A stretch of DNA of 20,879 nucleotides. It comes from Lachnospiraceae bacterium (lineage in GTDB: Bacteria > Bacillota > Clostridia > Lachnospirales > Lachnospiraceae). Location: NCBI GenBank assembly GCA_900771995.1, contig CAAGQC010000076.1:1-20879 (forward strand). Reading direction: 5' to 3'. Positions 1 through 5,384 of this stretch are shown here, in pieces. The notes under the pieces are model-generated. The model was not told the origin of the DNA, ran no database searches, and saw only the letters and a list, made by a program, of their open reading frames with translations. Every line of letters begins with the position of its first letter. Position 1 is the stretch's first letter. A program made the position numbers and the translations under genes.

Positions 1-2
1 CC

Positions 3-389
3 GCCGGTACCGGCGGGCAGACCATCGTAACCTATCAGGTAGACCCAGTCTACGAAGTGGAGATTCCAACCACATCCACGATTCCGTTTCAGACGTCCAA
101 GTGCAGCTATGGGAAAATTATTATCAGGGAAGCTCTGCTGGAACAGAATAAATGCATTCGGGTAACTTTGGATTCCGACGGTGTTCTGAAAAATCAGGAG
201 GATTCCCAGGTGGGGATTCCTTACCGGATTCTGGAAGGGGATAAAATTTTTACCGGACGGGATTATACCAGAGCCGGGGAAGAGACGGATCTGACGATTG
301 CCATTGCTCAGGAAGATTGGAACCGGGCGACCAGCGGAGAGTATAAAACATCTGTTGTTTTCAAAATATCCTACGTGGATAAAGAGTAA
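3..389 (+). CDS. C-terminal part of a secreted or surface beta-rich protein (5' end outside window)
   Basis: The frame is open from the first bases of the window, so this is the 3' end of a longer gene; the in-frame GTG at 57 has no ribosome binding site and is unlikely to be the start. The visible 128 residues begin Gly/Thr-rich, then show alternating hydrophobic/polar strands and end in a segment (SGEYKTSVVFKISY) of the type 'G-x-Y-x-x-x-x-x-F-x-I-S', which commonly closes small beta-sandwich domains of Gram-positive extracellular proteins. No catalytic motif is seen. The stop lies 14 bp before the next gene, which encodes a protein with a signal peptide and a sortase-like tail, so the two are probably co-transcribed and both act outside the membrane. 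I do not recognise a specific family; an adhesin, pilin-like or other surface structural role is inference. Confidence 0.6.
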   Translation, partial: AGTGGQTIVTYQVDPVYEVEIPTTSTIPFQTSKCSYGKIIIREALLEQNKCIRVTLDSDGVLKNQEDSQVGIPYRILEGDKIFTGRDYTRAGEETDLTIAIAQEDWNRATSGEYKTSVVFKISYVDKE

Positions 390-403
390 GAGAGGCGACG
401 ATA

Positions 404-988
404 ATGAGGAAAATAATTACTTTTTTATCCGTAATAATACTCTGGATTCTGTTGCCGGCAGGTGCGATGGCGTCGTCGAGAGAGACCGGTACGATTCGGA
501 CGACCGTTCCCACAGAACATTCCGTCTCCATTGAGGCACAGCATGCATCGGCATTGTATCTGGAGGGAACCAAGGGGGAAAGTGATGCCTATGTGGTGCC
601 CCGATTCTCTGAACCCAGCTTTCAGTTGAGTGTGGAGAAAGGGTGGATGCTGGAACGAGTGCTGTTAAATGATCAGGATGTTACCAATCAGGTAACACAG
701 GGAGTTCTGAAACTTCCTTCTGTGTGTGGAGATCAGGTGATTATCCTTGAGACGAAAAGTATTTCACCGGATACTTCAAAACCAGAGGATGGTAACAATA
801 ATTCCACAGCGGACGGAACAGCAGAAAGCGGACCCTCGCAGAATACAGCCGGAACAACAGAAGACAGCAGTGGGCTGCGTGCTCCCGGAACAGGGGATGG
901 CAGTGTCCTGTGGTATACGCTGTTCCTGATCAGTGCGGGAGCGTTAATTACGGTAATATTCTGCCGAAGCAAAAAAAATTCCCGGTAA
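404..988 (+). CDS. Small secreted protein with signal peptide and APGTG sortase-like anchor
   Basis: This 194-residue protein begins with a charged MRK, a hydrophobic core and a likely signal peptidase site after AMA (residue 23). Residues 24-120 form a compact, strand-rich domain of unknown function. Residues 120-158 are a Ser/Thr/Gly/Asn/Asp-rich linker typical of wall-spanning stalks. The C-terminus carries APGTG (160-164) followed by a hydrophobic helix and an RSKKNSR tail, the arrangement of a cell-wall sorting signal of xPxTG type; whether the local sortase accepts Ala at position 1 is unknown, and a simple C-terminal membrane anchor is the alternative. An AGAGG site lies upstream of the ATG. 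It follows the partial surface-protein gene closely and the two probably form the end of one operon. No enzyme motif is visible. Confidence 0.7.
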   Translation: MRKIITFLSVIILWILLPAGAMASSRETGTIRTTVPTEHSVSIEAQHASALYLEGTKGESDAYVVPRFSEPSFQLSVEKGWMLERVLLNDQDVTNQVTQGVLKLPSVCGDQVIILETKSISPDTSKPEDGNNNSTADGTAESGPSQNTAGTTEDSSGLRAPGTGDGSVLWYTLFLISAGALITVIFCRSKKNSR

Positions 989-996
989 GTATTTTC

Positions 997-1060
997 CGTT
1001 GCAACATTTTGTCCTCGTGATATAATTTACTCAGTGAAATTATACAGAGGAGCGTTGCAA
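997..1060 (+). repeat. 8-bp direct repeat CGTTGCAA flanking the LuxR-gene promoter
   Basis: CGTTGCAA occurs at 997-1004, overlapping the -35 region, and again at 1053-1060, between the ribosome binding site and the start codon. The core TTGCAA is self-complementary. Two identical copies bracketing one promoter could be operator half-sites, for example for autoregulation by the downstream LuxR-type protein, but chance cannot be excluded for an 8-mer. Confidence 0.35.
999..1026 (+). promoter_or_regulatory. Sigma-A-type promoter of the LuxR-family gene
   Basis: The -10 box TATAAT (1021-1026) is a perfect consensus match. A -35-like TTGCAA (999-1004) lies 16 bp upstream. It sits in the 74-bp gap after the surface-protein gene and directs transcription of the regulator gene at 1063. 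Confidence 0.6.
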
Positions 1061-1062
1061 AA

Positions 1063-2085
1063 ATGGGATGTTTACAACATGGGGAAAAACGTACCATTTT
1101 GCCGTTGGTCAGTAGTAAATTTGAACTGGGGAGACTACAGGAGACCATAGCACAGATGGAAGATAAGGAACTGGCAGAGATTGCCCGGGCGGAAGAATTT
1201 TATTTTTCTGCGAAGGCAAAAGAATGTGTTGAAATCGTCGGAAAATATCTGAACAGCGACGATGTAATGCTGCGCCTGTCTGCAGATATGCTATATGTAT
1301 TTGGCAATCTGACACTGGGAGATGCAAGGGAAGCACAGGCAGCACGTGCAGATGTTGTCGAATGTTTGAGACAGTCTCTGACGGAGGAGACTTCGGAAGA
1401 GATAAGGGCAGCCTGTATTTTTGCATATTATCTGATCAGTATTTTCCTCCATATCAGACCGGATGGAGAAGTGCCGCCTCTGGAGAAGGCAATTCCCTAT
1501 CTGCCGGCGGGGCAGAGGCTGTTCGCTGTGAGTGTCCTGGCCCATGGAATCTATCTGCAGCAGGAGTATGAGAAGGCACAGGGTGTTGTGGAGACGGCAA
1601 TGCTGATGGCGGATGGAACGTATCCGATTCCGTTTATTTATCTTCATTGTATTGCTGCCATGTGCCAGATCAACAGGAAGAATCAGGAAGGAGCCATACG
1701 GTCGGTGAACCGGGCACTGGAACTGGCGAGACAGGATCAACTGCTGGAGCCTTTTATTGAATATCATGGCTTATTACAGGGAGTTCTTGAGGTCTGTCTT
1801 CGGAAGAACGAACCGGAGGTTTATAAGAAGCTGGTAGATGGTATCATTGCGTTCAGCCGGGGCTGGATGAAGATACATAATTCACAGATGGACAAGAGTG
1901 TGACAGATTTACTGACACCGCTGGAGTTCTCCATTGCCATGCTGGCGTGTCGGGACTGGACGAATCAGGAAATTGCACAGCATATGGGATTGTCTGTGAA
2001 TACAGTAAAACATTATGTTTCCGATATTCTGGAAAAATTGCAGATCGACAAGAGAGAAAAAATCAAAGAGTTTGTAAATCAGTAA
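1063..2085 (+). CDS. LuxR-type transcriptional regulator with helical TPR-like N-terminus
   Basis: The last ~57 residues (about 284-338) are a clear LuxR/GerE helix-turn-helix: LTPLEFSIAMLACRD, then TNQEIAQHMGLS and VNTVKHYVSDILEKL, which binds DNA as a dimer in this family. Residues 1-280 are almost entirely amphipathic helices with alternating small and aromatic residues, resembling the tetratricopeptide region of MalT/LAL regulators but without the large ATPase domain; no receiver (phospho-acceptor) domain is present, so it is not a two-component response regulator. The ATG at 1063 has AGAGGAG 10 bp upstream and its own promoter. Target genes are unknown; the upstream surface-protein genes are the nearest candidates. 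The ligand or partner that controls it cannot be read from sequence. Confidence 0.85.
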   Translation: MGCLQHGEKRTILPLVSSKFELGRLQETIAQMEDKELAEIARAEEFYFSAKAKECVEIVGKYLNSDDVMLRLSADMLYVFGNLTLGDAREAQAARADVVECLRQSLTEETSEEIRAACIFAYYLISIFLHIRPDGEVPPLEKAIPYLPAGQRLFAVSVLAHGIYLQQEYEKAQGVVETAMLMADGTYPIPFIYLHCIAAMCQINRKNQEGAIRSVNRALELARQDQLLEPFIEYHGLLQGVLEVCLRKNEPEVYKKLVDGIIAFSRGWMKIHNSQMDKSVTDLLTPLEFSIAMLACRDWTNQEIAQHMGLSVNTVKHYVSDILEKLQIDKREKIKEFVNQ

Positions 2086-2113
2086 GGACAGGAAGTATAA
2101 GCCCTGTCCTTAC
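2082..2113 (+). terminator. Perfect 11-bp inverted repeat after the LuxR gene, without U tract
   Basis: GTAAGGACAGG (2082-2092) pairs perfectly with CCTGTCCTTAC (2103-2113) across a 10-nt loop, and the regulator's stop codon lies inside the left arm. Neither strand has a run of T after the stem, so it is an atypical terminator, an mRNA 3'-end stabiliser, or a protein-binding palindrome. It sits between the LuxR gene and the convergent HxlR remnant. Confidence 0.45.
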
Positions 2114-2117
2114 CGGT

Positions 2118-2250
2118 TTAGTGAAGTGATTTTTTATAATTCGTTCCCCATTCCTGCATGGCATCCAGGATCGGACGCATGGTTTCCCCGAGGTCGCTCA
2201 GAACCTTCTGGCTGATGCCCTCCAGACTTTTCTTCAACTCGTTGAATCTC
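2118..2250 (-). pseudogene. HxlR-family repressor remnant (5' end missing and internal deletion)
   Basis: Read on the minus strand, the sequence gives RRFNELKKSLEGISQKVL, the recognition-helix region of HxlR/MarR-type winged-helix repressors, followed directly by SDLGETMRPILDAMQEWG, the C-terminal helix of the same family, and then a proper TAA. In intact HxlR proteins roughly 30 residues holding the second helix and the wing separate these two motifs, so an in-frame internal deletion lies near 2198. The N-terminal half is also absent: homology stops at about 2250, exactly where plus-strand homology to another gene begins. No plausible start codon with a ribosome binding site is seen. The fragment cannot encode a functional repressor. 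Intact HxlR proteins sense thiol, electrophile or aldehyde stress. Confidence 0.7.
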
Positions 2251-2541
2251 CGTGCGGACAATACCTTCGTGCAGGATGCCGGATGGGAAGCAGCAGCGAA
2301 ACGGTATGAGAGGTTCATGGAAGATCATAGAGGACAAAACGTCGTATTTCTGGAGCTGGGTGTCGGTTACAACACCCCCGGTATCATCAAATACAATTTC
2401 TGGCAGTATGCGCACAACTGGCGGAATGCATTTTACGTCTGTATTAATAAAGGAGAGGCTGATATTCCCGGTGAGATCCGGGAGAAATCCGTAGGGATCG
2501 ATGCGGATATTGCGGAAGTGCTTTATTTATGCAATTCTTGA
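2251..2541 (+). pseudogene. C-terminal remnant of a SIR2-like (class M sirtuin type) protein
   Basis: From 2251 the plus-strand frame reads RADNTFVQDAGWEAAAKRYE, then VVFLELGVGYNTPGIIKYNF and a segment ending in GIDADIAEVL before TGA. From memory this matches the C-terminal third of the bacterial SIR2-family proteins linked to macrodomain operons (class M sirtuins, reversible protein ADP-ribosylation). In particular, the LELGVGxNTPxIIKYxFW block is characteristic of the end of the Rossmann fold. The NAD-binding Gly-rich N-terminal motif, the catalytic His and the zinc region are all missing. Upstream in-frame sequence is the antisense of the HxlR remnant, so the open frame from 2158 is fortuitous. 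It is a decayed fragment; no macrodomain, GcvH-L or LplA partner gene is present here. Confidence 0.65.
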
Positions 2542-2575
2542 AATAAAAAGATTGCTAATGATATCCAAAACGAGT

Positions 2576-2604
2576 AAGATAATAAGCAAGATAATAAGCA
2601 AGAT
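2576..2604 (+). repeat. 12-bp tandem direct repeat before the Fic gene
   Basis: AAGATAATAAGC is present twice in tandem (2576-2587 and 2588-2599) and a third copy starts (AAGAT, 2600-2604), running straight into the GGAG ribosome binding site of the Fic gene. The repeat places A-rich unstructured RNA next to the translation start. Copy number could vary by slippage and change spacing to upstream elements. Confidence 0.7.
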
Positions 2605-2616
2605 GGAGTGACATAA

Positions 2617-3609
2617 ATGGGAAAATATGAACCGCCATATACAATCTCAAATAAAATGTTGGAGCTTGTTTCTTCTATATCCGAAAAAGTAGGTAAAATA
2701 AGCAGTCACAGAGAATTAGAGGTAAGGCCGCATTTAAGGAAAAACAACCGGATCCGATCCATTCATTCTTCTTTAAAAATAGAAGCAAATTCCTTGTCTC
2801 TGGCTGAAGTGAGAGATGTCATCAATGGTCATCTTGTATTGGGAGATCAAAAGGAAATACAAGAGGTGAAAAATGCATATGCTGCATATGAAAAAATCTC
2901 GGAAATAAATCCTCAAAGCATGTCAGATCTGAAAAAAATCCATGGAATAATGACCTATAGAACAGTAGGGGAATCCGGTGTATTCAGAAAAGGGGAAGAG
3001 GGTGTCTTTTCCGGAGATCAGTGTATTTTTGTGGCACCGTCGCCGAATATGGTAAATGAACTGATGAAGGACTTATTTTCATGGGTTAAAAACAGTGAAG
3101 GGACAATACATCCGCTTATTGTGTCAGCTGTTTTTCATTATGAATTTGTGTTTATACATCCTTTTGCAGATGGAAATGGAAGAATGGCCAGATTATGGCA
3201 TACGGTAATGCTATACCGTTGGAGAAATGTGTTTGAATATATTCCGTTGGAAAGTCAGATTGAAAGATTCCAGGCAGAATATTATGATGCAATAGCAAAA
3301 TGTCATGTGAATGGAAATTCAGATGTTTTTATAGAATTTATGTTGAGTATGATAGATCAGGTATTAGATGAGGTTATCATACAGGTAAATAAGACAAATG
3401 AAAGTATGTCAGAATATGTAAAACGGATGTTGGAAGTAATGGAGTACGATGTCCCCTATACCGCTAATGCGATCATGGAGGCACTGCATCTGAAATCCAA
3501 GGAAACATTTCGAAAAAATTATATCAAGCCTGCCATAGAGTTGGGACTAATAAAAATGACATTGCCGGAAAAGCCAAATAGTAAAAATCAGAGATATGTA
3601 AAACAATAA
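2617..3609 (+). CDS. Fic-domain AMP-transferase-type protein, self-inhibited class II
   Basis: The 330-residue protein has a complete Fic active-site motif, HPFADGNGRMAR (181-192), with catalytic His181, the phosphate-binding GNGR and the distal Arg, so it should transfer AMP (or another nucleotide moiety) to hydroxyl side chains of target proteins. Upstream, SSLKIEAN (51-58) matches the alpha-inhibition motif (S/T)xxxE(G/N) of class II Fic proteins, with inhibitory Glu56 retained but the following Gly/Asn replaced by Ala. The C-terminal ~90 residues look like a winged-helix domain, as in the common Fic/DUF4172-like family. There is no separate antitoxin gene; the start has GGAG 8 bp upstream. 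The coding sequence is clearly richer in AAA, GAA, ATA and AAT codons than its neighbours and lies beside a deletion scar, suggesting horizontal acquisition. Role (toxin, housekeeping AMPylator or phage defence) is undetermined. Confidence 0.88.
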   Translation: MGKYEPPYTISNKMLELVSSISEKVGKISSHRELEVRPHLRKNNRIRSIHSSLKIEANSLSLAEVRDVINGHLVLGDQKEIQEVKNAYAAYEKISEINPQSMSDLKKIHGIMTYRTVGESGVFRKGEEGVFSGDQCIFVAPSPNMVNELMKDLFSWVKNSEGTIHPLIVSAVFHYEFVFIHPFADGNGRMARLWHTVMLYRWRNVFEYIPLESQIERFQAEYYDAIAKCHVNGNSDVFIEFMLSMIDQVLDEVIIQVNKTNESMSEYVKRMLEVMEYDVPYTANAIMEALHLKSKETFRKNYIKPAIELGLIKMTLPEKPNSKNQRYVKQ

Positions 3610-3680
3610 TTCTTGATCTAAAGCTGGCATTAGGTGTTACAATGTATTCAGAGTGATTTTCAGCATTTTAAAAAGAAAAG

Positions 3681-3716
3681 GTGCCGATACTGAAAAGCAT
3701 GGTGTCGGCACTTTTT
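3681..3716 (+). terminator. Rho-independent terminator after the Fic gene
   Basis: GTGCCGATAC (3681-3690) pairs with GTGTCGGCAC (3702-3711) in a 10-bp stem with one G-U pair and an 11-nt loop, followed by TTTTT. An A-rich stretch precedes the stem, so it could act on both strands. Confidence 0.85.
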
Positions 3717-3730
3717 GGGCTTTTTTGGGC

Positions 3731-3759
3731 TTTACTTTGCCAGATTCGTTAGATATAAT
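3731..3759 (+). promoter_or_regulatory. Promoter of the lipoprotein gene
   Basis: A perfect TATAAT -10 box (3754-3759) with a TTTACT -35-like box (3731-3736) at 17-bp spacing lies between the Fic terminator and the lipoprotein gene. Confidence 0.55.
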
Positions 3760-3800
3760 AAAGATAGAAAATGTATTTACCGGCTATAGGGGGAGGGCGT

Positions 3801-5360
3801 ATGTACAAAAGAAAGCTTCACAAAGAAATAAGCAGCGGATTACTGGTATTGATTGTGGCATTTTCTCTGACAGGCTGCGGCAGCAGTAGGGACGCTTTGG
3901 AAATCTCTGATACCGAATCTGCTCAGACAGAGGAAGTCGGTCAGGAAACCGATACAGCCACTCCAGCCACCTCACAGACAATCCCGGAGACGACAACGGA
4001 ACCTGAGCCGGAGAAACTTACCTACCAGACCGGACTATATCAGGAGAAAACCCTGGCGGATCAGGTCTCGGCGGATACTGTCCGGGAACTGCCGGAAGGG
4101 GAATATGGCGTGCTGTCCTATTCCTATGACGAGACGGTCAGTGTCTGGGGCAACGGCGCAGAAGAATGTCTGGTGATCCATGACGGCGACCGGGAATACA
4201 GGGTGGAGATCCCCTGGCAAAATGTGTATTCGACACCCCCTGCTGTAGAAGCTGCAGATTATGACGGGGATGGCGACAAGGAGTATTATATTTCTACCTT
4301 GCAGGGAACCGGAACCGGTGTCTATGTGGAAGGACTGTATTATGTAGATGTAAAAAAAGGAACACCGAAGGTATCGGAATATACACAGGTGGTGGAAGAT
4401 TTTTACAGCCGGATTCTTGCGGCGGATACGCTGGATGAACAGTTCCATACACTTCATGTGGATTTCCTGGATAAAAACGGAGAGATAGATGCTCAGAAGA
4501 GTATGGATCTGGATCAGACCCGTCTGTTGCAGAAACTGGAAGGATATACTTATAAAAGTATCGGTGTGGGGGCGCAGATCCGGTATGACTTTCGTGGAGG
4601 ACAGCCCTTTGCAAATGTAGGGGTTGGCATAAATATGAACGAGATGGCGGACCTGGCTTATGAGACCGGCTTTAATATAACGGCACTGGTATCCATGCAA
4701 AAAGATGGTAACTTTTCTCTGGGAGATTTTTCGGTACAAAAAACATATTCTCGTTATCTGGAAGAGGAGAATATCGACAAAGAAGAACCGGATATGACAG
4801 AGGTCTATACCGGATATTATGACCTGACCCATAACGGCTACAAGGAAAAGGTTGTAACGAAGGTCTATCTGGAGGAAGAAAACGGGGATCTCACGGAAGC
4901 ATTGCATAAGACAGGAAACTGGGGAACGGTAGAGATTTACGAGTATCTGGGAGACGGACAATATGGAATCATTCCTCTGTGGTCGCAGGAATTTGCCATT
5001 GCTCATGCCGGGAACGTACAGATATTCCTCACAGAAAAAGACGGCTACGATTATCTGGTAGTGACAAGCTTCTGGACAGGGCAGGGTGTCTGCTGTTATG
5101 ACTATAATGTATTGTCTCCCGTGGACTATTCCTTTGACAGATATCATAATGAGCTGAACGGGGCAGATCACTACGATCCGCAATTTTTCACAGGACTGGA
5201 AAACTGGCTGCAGGAGGATTCCCTCCTGCTTGTGGCAACGGATATTGATATGCCGCAGGGACAGGAGGTCATTCTGACAACAGACGAAGAGACGCATTAT
5301 GCGGAAGAATATCTGAAGGTAAAAAAGGAAAGATTGCAGTCTGTGGAAGATATTGATTAA
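3801..5360 (+). CDS. Uncharacterised lipoprotein with Asp-rich calcium-loop-like motifs
   Basis: The start at 3801 is chosen over the in-frame ATG at 3771 because AGGGGGAGGG lies just before it. The protein then begins MYKRK, a hydrophobic stretch and the lipobox LTGC, with Cys26 as the lipidated residue, so it is anchored on the outer face of the membrane. Residues 30-72 are a Ser/Thr/Glu/Pro linker. Residues 75-519 form a strand-rich region with DYDGDGDKE (153-161), a loop of EF-hand/FG-GAP type that may bind Ca2+, and a second degenerate copy (YDLTHNGYKEK) further on. This resembles the large clostridial group of putative lipoproteins with integrin-like repeats and no known function. Its stop is 5 bp from the end of the convergent P-type ATPase gene. 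A link between the cation pump and the putative cation-binding loop is only speculative. Confidence 0.75.
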   Translation: MYKRKLHKEISSGLLVLIVAFSLTGCGSSRDALEISDTESAQTEEVGQETDTATPATSQTIPETTTEPEPEKLTYQTGLYQEKTLADQVSADTVRELPEGEYGVLSYSYDETVSVWGNGAEECLVIHDGDREYRVEIPWQNVYSTPPAVEAADYDGDGDKEYYISTLQGTGTGVYVEGLYYVDVKKGTPKVSEYTQVVEDFYSRILAADTLDEQFHTLHVDFLDKNGEIDAQKSMDLDQTRLLQKLEGYTYKSIGVGAQIRYDFRGGQPFANVGVGINMNEMADLAYETGFNITALVSMQKDGNFSLGDFSVQKTYSRYLEEENIDKEEPDMTEVYTGYYDLTHNGYKEKVVTKVYLEEENGDLTEALHKTGNWGTVEIYEYLGDGQYGIIPLWSQEFAIAHAGNVQIFLTEKDGYDYLVVTSFWTGQGVCCYDYNVLSPVDYSFDRYHNELNGADHYDPQFFTGLENWLQEDSLLLVATDIDMPQGQEVILTTDEETHYAEEYLKVKKERLQSVEDID

Positions 5361-5363
5361 ACC

Positions 5364-5384
5364 AATTATCTATGCCTGATAATT
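5364..5384. terminator. Short hairpin between convergent genes (weak bidirectional terminator)
   Basis: AATTATC (5364-5370) pairs with GATAATT (5378-5384) around a 7-nt loop, spanning the last codons of the ATPase gene just past the lipoprotein stop. The stem is short and A/T rich and the T-run is brief, so it is a weak candidate, but it is the only hairpin seen between the two converging transcripts. Confidence 0.3.

Noticed and set aside
1..16. Perfect 16-bp palindrome CCGCCGGTACCGGCGG
   Set aside because: It encodes a Gly/Thr-rich piece of the partial surface protein and lies at the window edge, so no regulatory role can be supported.
1063..2085. LuxR protein as the response regulator of the sensor kinase at 9752
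   Set aside because: It has no receiver domain with a phosphorylatable Asp and lies about 8 kb away.
2158..2250. Upstream part of the plus-strand open frame 2158-2541 as a gene start
   Set aside because: This stretch is the antisense of HxlR coding sequence; SIR2-like similarity begins only at 2251 and there is no ribosome binding site at 2158.
2576..2604. Tandem repeats as a CRISPR array
   Set aside because: Units are contiguous 12-mers without spacers and no cas genes are present.
4035..5297. 420-codon minus-strand open frame opposite the lipoprotein gene
   Set aside because: Its protein is Ile/Cys/His-rich with no domain, it lacks a ribosome binding site, and it is fully antisense to a convincing lipoprotein gene.
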